Positions 31,897-40,743 of a stretch of 64,000 nucleotides of DNA are shown one piece after another; positions within the stretch are counted from its first letter, which is position 1; the number at the start of each line of letters is the position of its first letter. The DNA comes from Vreelandella rituensis (lineage in GTDB: Bacteria > Pseudomonadota > Gammaproteobacteria > Pseudomonadales > Halomonadaceae). The position numbers were made by a program, and so were the translations under genes. The notes beneath the pieces are model-generated. The model ran no database searches, was not told the DNA's origin, and saw only the letters and a list, made by a program, of their open reading frames with translations. The stretch is from the NCBI RefSeq assembly GCF_003336665.1, contig NZ_QPIJ01000013.1, positions 1-64,000 on the forward strand, written 5' to 3'.

Positions 31897-32595
31897 TTAA
31901 CGATGACTTTGACTTTTTCCGTTTCGGCCATTGTCGATATTGGGCAGAATCGGCCCGATATTCTGATGAATCCAATTCAAGGCCTGGATACGGTTGTGGA
32001 CATTGATCTTGCGGAAAATGTTGTAAAGGTGAGATTTGACGGTGTGTTCACTGACAAACAGCTTGTCGGCGATCTGTTGGTTGGAAGCGCCGGAACTGAG
32101 TAAGGAAATGATTTCCATCTCGCGGTTGGTCAGGCCGCATGCCGGGCGAAACACATTGCTCTGATACTTGCGATAAAACAGAATCAGCTGCGCCATTAGA
32201 TCGCGTGACATCCAAAGCTCACCTTCCATCAAGCTTTTGATGCCTTTACAGATCACATCGAGGCTTTCGTTACGGTAAAAAACCCCTTTGAGTTGGGCGC
32301 AAGCCAAAGCCTCCAGAGCGTGATCCATGTTCCTGATATTGAAGGCGGCGATGGGTACCTTTTTCAGTGCTTCCGGAAGTTTTGCCTGCCATTCCGGCAA
32401 GGTTTCCAGGCTGATGTGATCCATATCAATCAGTAACAATGCCTTTTCGGGTGGTTTGACCGAAAGCACGGAAGAGGGTGCATATACCGTTGCGTTACAA
32501 CCAGTGTGCTGAATCAAGTAGTCAACAAATAATTGAGTTTGCGGACTTTTTTCGGTTATTACATAAACCTGATCGGATGATGTCGCCAAAGCCAT
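31897..32595 (-). CDS. csgD: Curli operon regulator CsgD (LuxR family)
   Basis: A 232-residue transcription factor with an N-terminal receiver-like domain lacking an obvious phospho-acceptor pair, and a C-terminal LuxR helix-turn-helix (LTNREMEIISLLSSGASNQQIADKLFVSEHTVKSHLYNIFRKI, about 160-203). ATG 32595 follows GAGGG by seven bases; a longer frame opens at 32637. It heads csgDEFG and presumably activates csgBA. Confidence 0.92.
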   Translation of the reverse strand: MALATSSDQVYVITEKSPQTQLFVDYLIQHTGCNATVYAPSSVLSVKPPEKALLLIDMDHISLETLPEWQAKLPEALKKVPIAAFNIRNMDHALEALACAQLKGVFYRNESLDVICKGIKSLMEGELWMSRDLMAQLILFYRKYQSNVFRPACGLTNREMEIISLLSSGASNQQIADKLFVSEHTVKSHLYNIFRKINVHNRIQALNWIHQNIGPILPNIDNGRNGKSQSHR

Positions 32596-32859
32596 TGGGT
32601 GACCCTCATGGATAAAAATCATTAGGAAGCAGCTCATGAAGTGTTGTCCAAAGAGTTCGTTTCGTAAAGTTTTGTTATTAATATAATTTATTCTATTTTT
32701 ATATATTTATATACTAAAAAAGAATATAAATTCTAAGTTATTGTATTTATTTAATTTTTTGGATATTAAGTTTTTTATATGGTGAACTGACAAGCCAATG
32801 AGTTTGATGTAATCACTCTGAAATGTAACCTAATGAAAGCCCTGAAGGAGAACGTTGCT
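32596..32859. promoter_or_regulatory. csgD/rdgB divergent control region
   Basis: 264 bases between divergent csgD and rdgB. About 32660-32790 is extremely AT-rich with many A/T tracts, as in the E. coli csgD promoter, which binds many regulators and nucleoid proteins. Several sequences could serve as -10 boxes, so none is singled out. Confidence 0.5.
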
Positions 32860-33468
32860 ATGCAGACTGTGGCCACCCTGGTGCTAGCCAGCGGAAACGC
32901 TGGTAAATTGAAAGAATTCAATGCGTTGCTTTCCCCGCTGGGGTTTGATGTTCGCCCTCAGTCAGACTTTAGTGTTAGTGAAGTGGAAGAAACTGGATTG
33001 ACGTTTGTAGAAAATGCGCTTCTCAAGGCACGCGAGGCTAGCCGAATAAGTGGACTGCCTGCTTTAGCGGATGATTCCGGCCTTGAAGTGGATGCGCTGA
33101 AGGGCGCCCCGGGAATCTATTCCGCCCGTTTTGCCGGTGAACCTAAAAGCGACGCGCGTAACAATCAGAAATTGTTACAGGCATTGAGTGAGTGCCCGGA
33201 AGGACAACGCAGCGGCCGATACTGGTGTGTGCTGGTGTATCTACGCCATGCCGAAGACCCGGTGCCGGTCATAGTGCAACGTAGCTGGGAGGGAGAAATT
33301 CTGGCGCATCCACGCGGCGAAGGCGGTTTTGGTTATGACGCCTTGTTCTGGGTGCCGGAGCAGGCAATGAGTGCCGCCGAGCTACCCGCGGAAGAAAAGA
33401 ATCGCTTGAGCCACCGTGGCCGGGCATTGCAGGGATTGGTTGATATGTTGCAGGTGGTGCATGGTTGA
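32860..33468 (+). CDS. rdgB: dITP/XTP pyrophosphatase (RdgB/HAM1)
   Basis: A 202-residue house-cleaning enzyme that hydrolyses non-canonical purine triphosphates. [10 protein letters not shown] at the N-terminus, [13 protein letters not shown], the metal-binding [10 protein letters not shown] and [12 protein letters not shown] are family hallmarks. ATG 32860 follows AAGGAG by nine bases. It overlaps hemW by eight bases. Confidence 0.95.
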   Translation: MQTVATLVLASGNAGKLKEFNALLSPLGFDVRPQSDFSVSEVEETGLTFVENALLKAREASRISGLPALADDSGLEVDALKGAPGIYSARFAGEPKSDARNNQKLLQALSECPEGQRSGRYWCVLVYLRHAEDPVPVIVQRSWEGEILAHPRGEGGFGYDALFWVPEQAMSAAELPAEEKNRLSHRGRALQGLVDMLQVVHG

Positions 33469-34630
33469 TTGCCTACCTCCCTTGTCGTTGTATATTCATA
33501 CCCCGTGGTGCGTGCGCAAATGCCCTTATTGCGACTTCAATTCCCATGAATCGGGGCGTGAAGCATTGCCGGAACAAGCTTATTTAGCAGCACTGTTGGC
33601 TGATCTCGATCATGACCTGGCGTCGTTACCGCCACGTAAGCTGCAGAGTATCTTTATCGGTGGGGGCACACCGAGTCTGCTGTCCGCTGACTTCTATGCC
33701 AAGCTTTTCGAGGCCATTCGCGAGCGGCTCCTATTTGCTGATGACATCGAAATCACCTTGGAAGCCAATCCCGGCACCTTGGAGCAAGGGCGCTTTGCGG
33801 GTTATCGCGCGGCTGGCATCAATCGGCTCTCCTTGGGCGTGCAAAGCTTTCATGATGCGCAGTTGACGGCATTGGGTAGAATTCACACCGGCCAGGATGC
33901 CTTGATGGCGGTGGCTCAGGCGCGTGAAGCCGGGTTCGATAACTTCAACCTGGACTTGATGCACGGCCTGCCTGGGCAAACTCAGGAGTTAGCGCTCGCT
34001 GACCTGGAACAGGCATTGGCACTTGAGCCTGAACATATCTCCTGGTACCAGTTGACGCTTGAACCCAATACCGCTTTTCATTCCCACCCTCCGGTATTAC
34101 CCGAAGAGGAAACCCTCTGGGATATTCAGGATGCGGGACACGAACTGCTTGAACGCGCCGGGTTGCAGCGCTATGAGATTTCCGCCTATGCCAGGCCGGG
34201 CCGTGAAAGCCGCCACAATCTCAATTATTGGCAGTTCGGCGATTATTTGGGTATAGGGGCGGGCGCCCATGGAAAACTCAGCTATATCGATAAACATGGC
34301 CAATGGCGTATCGAGCGTCGCTGGAAGACTCGCCAGCCCGAGGCCTACTTGCGCCGTGTGAACGATCCGCGTGGCTTTATCGCCGGCAAGCAGGAGATAC
34401 CTGAAAATGCATTGGTGCTTGAGTTTGCCATGAATGCGCTACGCCTGACCGAAGGTGTGGCTGTAGAGACTTGGACGGCGCACACGGGACAACCGCTCGA
34501 CACCTTGCTTGGACGTTTATCGGACGCGGAAGAAAAAGGACTTTTGAAGGAAATCCCTTTTCGATTACAAACGTCGCCCCAAGGTCTACTATTCTTGAAT
34601 GAGTTACTGGCCCTGATCAGTGACGAATAA
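33461..34630 (+). CDS. hemW: Radical SAM haem chaperone HemW
   Basis: A 389-residue radical SAM protein with the cluster motif at Cys17, Cys21 and Cys24 ([13 protein letters not shown]) and the HemN-like segments [10 protein letters not shown] and [12 protein letters not shown]. The length and the CxxxCxxC motif followed by F are those of HemW, not of the coproporphyrinogen dehydrogenase HemN. ATG 33461 overlaps the end of rdgB; the rdgB-hemW pair is common in gammaproteobacteria. Confidence 0.93.
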   Translation: MVDCLPPLSLYIHTPWCVRKCPYCDFNSHESGREALPEQAYLAALLADLDHDLASLPPRKLQSIFIGGGTPSLLSADFYAKLFEAIRERLLFADDIEITLEANPGTLEQGRFAGYRAAGINRLSLGVQSFHDAQLTALGRIHTGQDALMAVAQAREAGFDNFNLDLMHGLPGQTQELALADLEQALALEPEHISWYQLTLEPNTAFHSHPPVLPEEETLWDIQDAGHELLERAGLQRYEISAYARPGRESRHNLNYWQFGDYLGIGAGAHGKLSYIDKHGQWRIERRWKTRQPEAYLRRVNDPRGFIAGKQEIPENALVLEFAMNALRLTEGVAVETWTAHTGQPLDTLLGRLSDAEEKGLLKEIPFRLQTSPQGLLFLNELLALISDE

Positions 34631-34660
34631 TGAACCACCTCTGAACGTAAGGAACTTTAT

Positions 34661-35335
34661 ATGCGCACTTTTTATAAACTGTTGACGCCTCTGGCCGCCG
34701 TGATTCTAGTGGCAGGCTGTGCCACGGATCCCTATAGCGGTCAGACCCAGCGTTCCACCACCGGCACGAGCGCCGGTATCGGTGCCGCAATAGGGGCGGC
34801 AGCGGGTGCGCTTTCCGGTGATGGCAGTACCAGTCGTCGTGATCGCGCCTTGATCGGCGCCGCCGTAGGTGCCGCTGCCGGTGCGGGTGTCGGCGTGTAT
34901 ATGGACCGCCAGGAAGAGCAGCTGCGTGAGAACCTGCAAGGCTCACGTATCGAAATCGATCGCCGCGGTGATGATATCGTACTCAACATGCCCAGCAGCG
35001 TGACCTTTGGTTTCGACTCCGCACAACTGACGCCACAGGCGAGAGATGCACTCAGTGAAGTCTCTCAGGTAGTACGTGAATACGGCGATACTCGAGTAAA
35101 TATTGCCGGGCATACCGACAGTACCGGCGATGCCGCCTACAACCAGCGCCTTTCCGAGCAACGCGCTCAGGCAGTGGGCAGTTACCTGAACCAGACTGGG
35201 GTTCCCTCAACCCGTATCAACACGCGTGGCTATGGAGAAGCTCAGCCAGTGGCAAGCAACGAGACCGAACAAGGTCGCACCCAGAATCGTCGCGTGGAAA
35301 TTACCCTGACACCGACGGGCGAAGGTCAGCAATAA
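34661..35335 (+). CDS. OmpA-family outer-membrane lipoprotein (YiaD-like)
   Basis: A 224-residue lipoprotein with lipobox VAGC (Cys20), a glycine-zipper region (about 38-80; repeated GAAIGAAAGA) and a C-terminal OmpA peptidoglycan-binding domain (about 105-220; VTFGFDSAQLTPQARDAL, NIAGHTDSTGDAAYNQRLSEQRA, RGYGEAQPVA and final RRVEI). It probably anchors the outer membrane to peptidoglycan. It is followed by a strong terminator. Confidence 0.92.
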   Translation: MRTFYKLLTPLAAVILVAGCATDPYSGQTQRSTTGTSAGIGAAIGAAAGALSGDGSTSRRDRALIGAAVGAAAGAGVGVYMDRQEEQLRENLQGSRIEIDRRGDDIVLNMPSSVTFGFDSAQLTPQARDALSEVSQVVREYGDTRVNIAGHTDSTGDAAYNQRLSEQRAQAVGSYLNQTGVPSTRINTRGYGEAQPVASNETEQGRTQNRRVEITLTPTGEGQQ

Positions 35336-35395
35336 CGGGTAGGGATAGCCGATCTCCAGCGGGTACTGACTTTCGTCAGTGTTAGCTGAAAAACA

Positions 35396-35425
35396 AAAGG
35401 CCCGCTGACAAAAGCGGGCCTTTTT
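35396..35425 (+). terminator. Rho-independent terminator after the OmpA-like gene
   Basis: AAAGGCCCGCT, a six-base loop, AGCGGGCCTTT: a perfect 11-bp stem followed by further T residues, 60 bp past the stop. Confidence 0.9.
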
Positions 35426-35486
35426 CATACAAACGTTATTTTGTCATCATGCGATTGATATCGCTTGGCTAACTCAAAGGGCCACC

Positions 35487-36338
35487 ATGCTCTCCTATCA
35501 ACATGCCTATCATGCCGGGAATTTTGCCGATGTTCACAAGCATTTGACGGTTTTTGCCGTCATCGAACATCTATTACGTAAAAAATCAGCCATTACATAT
35601 ATAGATACTCATGCTGGACGAGGTCTTTATCAATTAGCTGCAAAAGAAAGCACTCGGCTACAGGAGCACCTGGGTGGCATTGAGCCGTTGTGGCAAGCGC
35701 GCAAGCAGTTTTGCGACCCTTTGTTGACGTCGTGGCTGTCGGCTCTGGAGGGGCTTCAAGCATCCAATGCCAAGGCAGCCTTGAGCCTGTATCCCGGTTC
35801 GCCCTGGTGGTTGGGGCAACGCTTGCGTGAGCAGGATCAACTGCATCTATTCGAGCTGCATCCAGGTGAACATGAGCATCTGTCAGCGCAGCCCCTTCCC
35901 GCCAATACACGGCGTCATTACGCGGATGGTCTGGCTGGGCTGGCCCGCCTACTCCCGGTGGTGACACCACGGTTATGCGTGCTGCTCGACCCCAGCTACG
36001 AGCGCAAGTCGGAATATCAGGAGGTAGCTCAGGCGGTCACGCAACTCATGCACAAAGCACGCCATGCCGTCGTGCTGGTATGGTATCCATTGCTGCCTGC
36101 AGGGCATTTTCAGGGGTTGTTGGAGGCTCTGCGCGCCAGCCAGGTACGCAAGATATGGCGCAGCGAACTACGTCTGCGTGACCCTTCACAGGAAACCCAC
36201 GGCATGTACGGCAGTGGCATGCTGGTCATCAACCCGCCCTGGGGGATGCAAGAGCGCCTTGAAGGCGCCATGGCGGAACTGGCGCCGTTGCTGGGCGAAC
36301 AATGTCGCCATGCCGCAGACTGGTGGGTGGAAGAGTAG
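35487..36338 (+). CDS. rlmJ: 23S rRNA (adenine-2030-N6) methyltransferase RlmJ
   Basis: A 283-residue SAM methyltransferase that modifies A2030 of 23S rRNA. The N-terminus MLSYQHAYHAGNFADVHKH and the SAM/catalytic segments YIDTHAGRGLYQL and VLLDPSYERKSEY are characteristic. It stands alone, convergent with mnmE 16 bp away. Confidence 0.94.
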   Translation: MLSYQHAYHAGNFADVHKHLTVFAVIEHLLRKKSAITYIDTHAGRGLYQLAAKESTRLQEHLGGIEPLWQARKQFCDPLLTSWLSALEGLQASNAKAALSLYPGSPWWLGQRLREQDQLHLFELHPGEHEHLSAQPLPANTRRHYADGLAGLARLLPVVTPRLCVLLDPSYERKSEYQEVAQAVTQLMHKARHAVVLVWYPLLPAGHFQGLLEALRASQVRKIWRSELRLRDPSQETHGMYGSGMLVINPPWGMQERLEGAMAELAPLLGEQCRHAADWWVEE

Positions 36339-36354
36339 CTCTAGATTTCCCTGT

Positions 36355-37725
36355 TTATTTCCCGATGCAGAAACTACCAAAAATCTCACCCAAGAGATCG
36401 TCGGCACTGAATTCGCCGGTGATTTCTCCCAGTGCCTGTTGAGCATCACGCAAGTCTTCCGCCAGCAGTTCACCGGCACCAAAGCCTTCAAGCTGGCCAG
36501 CACCATTTTCCAGGGCGGTGGCGGCGCGATCCAAGGCATCCAGGTGCCTGCGTCTGGCGGAAAATCGTCCTTCGGTAGTCGCCGAGAAACCCATGACGTC
36601 CTTGAGGTGGGTTTTCAAGTTATCCACACCCGCTCCTGTTTTAGCGGAAAGACGCACAATGGGGTGGCCTGTGGATAAATCCATTCCGGGCGTTTCTTCG
36701 CTGGTATCGATCTTGTTGCGCACCAGCGTCAGGCGGGTTTTATCGGGAAGTTTCTCGATGAATTCAGGCCAGATGGCTAGAGGGTCGGTGGAGGTGGTAG
36801 TACCGGCATCCACCAGTAACAGTACCCGATCGGCTCGCTCGATTTCCGCCCAGGCGCGGGCTACCCCGATCTTTTCCACCGCATCAGGCGTATCACGCAA
36901 GCCGGCGGTGTCAATGATGTGCAGCGGCATGCCATCCAGGTGGATATGTTCGCGCAGCACGTCTCGTGTGGTGCCGGCAATGGCGGTAACGATAGCCGTG
37001 TCCTGTTGGGTCAGGGCATTGAGTAGGCTGGATTTTCCCGCGTTGGGGCGCCCGGCGATCACAACACTCATGCCTTCACGCATCAAGGCGCCTTGCCCGG
37101 CGGTGGCACGAATGGTGGCCAGTTCCTGTTGGATCTGGCCAAGCATCGCCGATACTTTACCGTCGGCGAGGAAATCGATTTCCTCTTCAGGAAAATCGAT
37201 AGCCGCCTCGACGTAGATACGCAATTCGACAAGGCGTTGCACCAATGCTTCGATACGTCGGGAGAACTCGCCTTGCAGCGAGCGCAGGGCGTTTTCCGCA
37301 GCTGATTTCGAGCTGGCATCGATCAGGTCGGCAATGGCTTCGGCTTGCGCAAGGTCCAGCTTGTCATTGAGAAAGGCACGTTCGGAAAATTCGCCGGGCC
37401 TCGCAAGGCGCGCCCCCAGCTCGACACAGCGCTCCAGCAGAAGGTCCATGATCACCGGCCCACCGTGGCCCTGGAGCTCAAGCACATCTTCGCCGGTGAA
37501 GGAGTGAGGCCCTTCGAAGAACAGCGCAATGCCTTCATCGATCAGCCCGGCATGGCCCCGAAACCGGCCGTAATGGGCGCGACGCGGGGCGGGGCACTGT
37601 CCAAGCATGCTTTCAGCGATCGGCCGGCAGGCAGGCCCGGAGACGCGAATGATGCCCACACCACCGCGCCCTGGAGGAGTCGCCAAGGCGGTAATGCTAT
37701 CTTCGATATAAAGGCGGTCAGCCAT
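36355..37725 (-). CDS. mnmE: tRNA uridine-5-carboxymethylaminomethyl GTPase
   Basis: A 456-residue GTPase that pairs with MnmG in wobble-uridine modification. Domains are an N-terminal folate-binding domain (about 1-120), a helical domain split around the G domain (about 215-380; P-loop [16 protein letters not shown]), and the catalytic C-terminal CIGK. It is transcribed after yidC but a strong terminator lies between them. Two perfect DnaA-box sequences lie within its coding region at 36620 and 36670, probably by chance. Confidence 0.96.
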   Translation of the reverse strand: MADRLYIEDSITALATPPGRGGVGIIRVSGPACRPIAESMLGQCPAPRRAHYGRFRGHAGLIDEGIALFFEGPHSFTGEDVLELQGHGGPVIMDLLLERCVELGARLARPGEFSERAFLNDKLDLAQAEAIADLIDASSKSAAENALRSLQGEFSRRIEALVQRLVELRIYVEAAIDFPEEEIDFLADGKVSAMLGQIQQELATIRATAGQGALMREGMSVVIAGRPNAGKSSLLNALTQQDTAIVTAIAGTTRDVLREHIHLDGMPLHIIDTAGLRDTPDAVEKIGVARAWAEIERADRVLLLVDAGTTTSTDPLAIWPEFIEKLPDKTRLTLVRNKIDTSEETPGMDLSTGHPIVRLSAKTGAGVDNLKTHLKDVMGFSATTEGRFSARRRHLDALDRAATALENGAGQLEGFGAGELLAEDLRDAQQALGEITGEFSADDLLGEIFGSFCIGK

Positions 37726-37771
37726 GTGCTATATCCTCCTGAGAAGAGGCGGTATTGTCGGGTTGTATGGC

Positions 37772-37817
37772 GTAAAACGCCAGACCCCCGCAACTGAAGA
37801 CAGCGGCGGGGGTCTGG
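37772..37817 (-). terminator. Terminator of the rpmH-rnpA-yidC transcript
   Basis: A perfect 12-bp stem (CCAGACCCCCGC at 37780-37791 with its complement at 37806-37817) followed on the minus strand by TTTT. It separates yidC from mnmE. Confidence 0.82.
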
Positions 37818-37840
37818 TGAGGGTCAGGCTCGGAAAGAAC

Positions 37841-39535
37841 TTACTTGGTTCTCATGCCCTTGCCGATACTCGGATCGTTTTCGATCTTGCGTGTAATGAG
37901 ATACTGCTGAGCTACCGAGATGATGTTGTTGACCACCCAGTAGATGACCAGCCCGGCCGGGAACCACAGGAAGAAGAACGTGAAGATGATAGGCAGCATC
38001 TTCATGATCTTGGCCTGCATCGGATCGGGAGGCGTCGGGTTGAGCATTTGTTGCACGAACATCGAGGCGCCCATCAGGATCGGCAGAACGAAGTAAGGAT
38101 CCTTCACCGACAGATCCTGAATCCAGAACATGAACGGTGCATGACGCAATTCAACCGATTCCAGCAGCATCCAGTAAAGCGCGATGAATACCGGCATCTG
38201 TATCAGAATGGGCAGACAACCCCCTAACGGATTGATCTTTTCCTTCTTATAGAACTTCATCATCTCTTGAGACATCTTCTGGCGGTCATCGCCATAGAGC
38301 TCCTTGAGACGCGTCATTTCCGGGCCAAGCTTGCGCATCCGTGCCATGGACTTGTAGGCCTTGGCGGACAGGGGGAACAGCACCACCTTGACCAGGACGG
38401 TCAACAGAACAATCGACCACCCCCAATTGCCTACCACGTCATGGATATGATCAAGCAGCCAGAACAACGGGTTGGCGATGAACCATAGCCAGCCGAAGTC
38501 GACGGTCAGGCGTAGGTTAGGGGCCACTTGCTCCAGGTGATCCTGAACCTTGGGACCCATGTAAAGCGTTGCGCCTAGCGTGGCTTCTTCGTTAGCGGCG
38601 ATGGTATTGGTCGGGCCGGCGACGGCGGCGACATTGCGCCCCCGGGAATCAGTGGTGGTGTAATACAGGTTCTGCTGATCCTGAGGAGGCGCCCAGGCAG
38701 ACACGAAGTAATGCTGAATTATCGCTACCCAGCCGCCCTGAGCATCACGGTTTTCAAACGCACCCTTCTGGATATCCTCGAAATCAATTTTCAGATAACG
38801 ATCTTCCGGTGTCGAGAAGGCGGCCCCCAGGTACGAGCTCATTCCCATCGAAACACCGCTTGAGGGGTCCGGCGAGTTATCCCGCGCCAGTTGCCCGATA
38901 AAGCGTGCGCTGACCGGCGACTCGGTATTGTTTTGTACGTAATAGCTGACATCCACGGCATAGCTGCCGCGCGTGAATGTGAGGCGCTTGAGTACATCGA
39001 CCCCATTGATTTCAGCGTTCAGGTCAACCACGACATTATCTTCGTTCGCGGTCAGCCGGTACTCGGTACCTTCCGGTGTGAAGGCGATGCGACTCGCTTC
39101 CCCTTCCAACTGAAGACCGGAACGTGCCACATAGCTGCGGTTTTGACTATCAGACAGCAGTATGTAGTTTCTTTCCGAGGCCAGCGTCTGTTTATGCTGT
39201 GGCAAGGCGGCATAGACGATATCACCCCCGTGCGGATCGATGCGTACATCCAGCACATCGGTGGTGACGGCGATGAAGTCACGGCTGCTGGTCGAGGTGT
39301 CTTCCTCCACCGCTGGCATGCCCTCCTCCCCAGCTTGACGCTCGGGTGCGGTGGGAACGGCAAGCCCGTTACCGTCAGGGGATTCTTCACTAACGCCATT
39401 GGCGGGCTGAGAAATCCCCGGTGCCTGGGCAACAGGTTCAGTAACTGGCTGCCCGTAATCCTGATTCCACTGGATTACCAGAAGGTAAGCCAGAATAGCT
39501 AAAGGAATCAGCAGAATAAGTCGTTTTACGTCCAT
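37841..39535 (-). CDS. yidC: Membrane protein insertase YidC
   Basis: A 564-residue inner-membrane insertase. The N-terminal helix (about 5-22) is followed by a large periplasmic beta domain (about 60-340), then five C-terminal helices (about 350-545). The conserved positively charged groove Arg lies in the first core helix region, and GCLPILIQMPVFIALYWML is diagnostic. The length is normal for gammaproteobacteria. It follows rnpA with no yidD between. Confidence 0.96.
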   Translation of the reverse strand: MDVKRLILLIPLAILAYLLVIQWNQDYGQPVTEPVAQAPGISQPANGVSEESPDGNGLAVPTAPERQAGEEGMPAVEEDTSTSSRDFIAVTTDVLDVRIDPHGGDIVYAALPQHKQTLASERNYILLSDSQNRSYVARSGLQLEGEASRIAFTPEGTEYRLTANEDNVVVDLNAEINGVDVLKRLTFTRGSYAVDVSYYVQNNTESPVSARFIGQLARDNSPDPSSGVSMGMSSYLGAAFSTPEDRYLKIDFEDIQKGAFENRDAQGGWVAIIQHYFVSAWAPPQDQQNLYYTTTDSRGRNVAAVAGPTNTIAANEEATLGATLYMGPKVQDHLEQVAPNLRLTVDFGWLWFIANPLFWLLDHIHDVVGNWGWSIVLLTVLVKVVLFPLSAKAYKSMARMRKLGPEMTRLKELYGDDRQKMSQEMMKFYKKEKINPLGGCLPILIQMPVFIALYWMLLESVELRHAPFMFWIQDLSVKDPYFVLPILMGASMFVQQMLNPTPPDPMQAKIMKMLPIIFTFFFLWFPAGLVIYWVVNNIISVAQQYLITRKIENDPSIGKGMRTK

Positions 39536-39607
39536 AAGGGTTCTGCCCGATGGGTGGTGAACATGCTAATGGCGCAATGTCATTTGCTCGACCCTTGACA
39601 CACGAAA

Positions 39608-39625
39608 GCCTGCCATGTGGCAGGC
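39608..39625 (-). terminator. Intercistronic hairpin between rnpA and yidC
   Basis: GCCTGCC, loop ATGT, GGCAGGC, followed on the minus strand by TTTCGT. It could be a weak terminator or an RNA-processing site setting lower yidC expression than rnpA/rpmH. Confidence 0.5.
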
Positions 39626-39653
39626 CGAGGTCGAGCGGCGAAAGGTATGCCGG

Positions 39654-40058
39654 TCAAGAACCACTGGTCTGACGGGACGAAACCGTATGCTTGTCAGCTT
39701 GTGCTTCACGTAAGAGCCGTTTCCACATCCCGTGAAGCTGGCGATGCAGAGTGTCGTTGTCCAGCTCATGAACGCCGCGTCTGGCGAGTACCACGATATC
39801 CACAGCGGGAAGGTGGTGTTGCCTGAGACGAAAGGAATCACGAGCAAGCCGCTTGAAGCGATTACGGGCAACGGCGTGCCTCACATTTTTCTTGCTGACT
39901 ATCAAGCCAAGGCGGGGATATCCCAGGGCATTGAAACGCACAAGCGCCATCATGCCTTTGCCATGAACCTTGATATCTGCATGCTCGAAAACGTGACTGT
40001 AATCCCCGGCGTTAAGCAAGCGTAAGCGTCGGGGAAAGTCTTGAGCGGATGCACGCAA
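39654..40058 (-). CDS. rnpA: Ribonuclease P protein component
   Basis: A 134-residue basic protein subunit of RNase P. The RNR signature appears as HAVARNRFKRLARDSFR (about residue 62-78), after RLGLIVSKKNV. It lies seven bases after rpmH in the standard rpmH-rnpA arrangement. Confidence 0.95.
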   Translation of the reverse strand: MRASAQDFPRRLRLLNAGDYSHVFEHADIKVHGKGMMALVRFNALGYPRLGLIVSKKNVRHAVARNRFKRLARDSFRLRQHHLPAVDIVVLARRGVHELDNDTLHRQLHGMWKRLLREAQADKHTVSSRQTSGS

Positions 40059-40065
40059 TCTGAGA

Positions 40066-40200
40066 TCAGGCGCTCAGACGCTTACGGCCCTTGGCACGAC
40101 GACGCGCCAGAATGGCACGGCCGTTTTTGGTAGCCATGCGAGCACGGAATCCATGCGCGCGCTTGCGCTTGAGAACGCTGGGTTGAAAAGTGCGTTTCAT
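40066..40200 (-). CDS. rpmH: 50S ribosomal protein L34
   Basis: A 44-residue, strongly basic ribosomal protein beginning [19 protein letters not shown] and ending GRKRLSA. It was found by direct translation of the minus strand between rnpA and the origin region. Length and sequence are those of bacterial L34. Confidence 0.97.
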   Translation of the reverse strand: MKRTFQPSVLKRKRAHGFRARMATKNGRAILARRRAKGRKRLSA

Positions 40201-40297
40201 AACTCGTTATTCCCACGTGGTTTAGAACGGAAGATGAATTCCAGGGAGCCCCGGATAGAGAGGCTCTGACCGGGGGAGATTCAATTCAAGACCGGAA

Positions 40298-40326
40298 ATT
40301 GTAGAGGCTTCGTGAGCCCGGTGCAA
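40298..40326 (-). promoter_or_regulatory. Candidate rpmH promoter
   Basis: Minus-strand TTGCAC (40326-40321), 17-base spacer and TACAAT (40303-40298), about 98 bp upstream of rpmH. The -10 is good and the -35 weak. Confidence 0.4.
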
Positions 40327-40469
40327 TTCTTCCGTGCACAAAAGCCTTCAGGTGACGTGCACAAACGGTCATGAATGGACTGGTGCAGGCTGAATGTAAA
40401 AAACTACCTCGCTATAATTACTAACTTAATAGAGTTTTTAATGCTGTTATTAATAGTGGGGATAGTAAT

Positions 40470-40478
40470 TGTGGATAA
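40470..40478 (-). promoter_or_regulatory. DnaA box 1
   Basis: Minus-strand TTATCCACA, perfect consensus, within the AT-rich segment. Confidence 0.75.
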
Positions 40479-40524
40479 GATTAAAATTTAAATGTATTTC
40501 AATGCTATATAGTTATAAAAAATC

Positions 40525-40533
40525 TGTGCATAA
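40525..40533 (-). promoter_or_regulatory. DnaA box 2
   Basis: Minus-strand TTATGCACA, perfect match to TTATNCACA. Confidence 0.75.
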
Positions 40534-40649
40534 GCTTGGGTAAAAAGGTTGAGAGAGTGTTAGAAAGCTGTGAATGAAACTGGGTGTTGATACTGGCTGA
40601 CAAGCTATCCCCCGATTATTGGGTATTTTTCCAAAGCCCTCCTTTTAAG

Positions 40650-40658
40650 TTATCCACA
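40650..40658 (+). promoter_or_regulatory. DnaA box 3
   Basis: TTATCCACA on the plus strand, 86 bp before the chosen dnaA start; faces box 4. Confidence 0.75.
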
Positions 40659-40681
40659 GTCGAAAAGACAGCCAAAGGACG

Positions 40682-40690
40682 TGTGGATAA
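40682..40690 (-). promoter_or_regulatory. DnaA box 4
   Basis: Minus-strand TTATCCACA, 32 bp from box 3 in opposite orientation and close upstream of dnaA. Confidence 0.75.
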
Positions 40691-40743
40691 CCTGAGCTTG
40701 GGGCGCTACAATGTGCGGCCGTTTCCAACCGATGGTGAGATGT

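Larger units (their letters stand above)
40201..40743. other. Probable chromosomal replication origin (rpmH-dnaA intergenic region)
   Basis: 543 bases without a gene between divergent rpmH and dnaA, the position of oriC in pseudomonads. It contains four perfect DnaA boxes (40470-40478, 40525-40533, 40650-40658, 40682-40690), a one-mismatch box at 40569-40577 and an AT-rich segment at about 40395-40520 suited to unwinding. The last two boxes lie close to dnaA and could also mediate autoregulation. parS sites begin 3.2 kb downstream. Confidence 0.75.

Noticed and set aside
39566-39871. 101-residue minus-strand frame at the position expected for yidD
   Set aside because: It lacks the YidD Cys/Tyr motifs and overlaps rnpA in another frame.
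40209-40224. CACGTG-centred palindrome upstream of rpmH as a fifth parS site
   Set aside because: The flanks (ATTCC and GTTTA) do not match the parS arms found at the four perfect sites.
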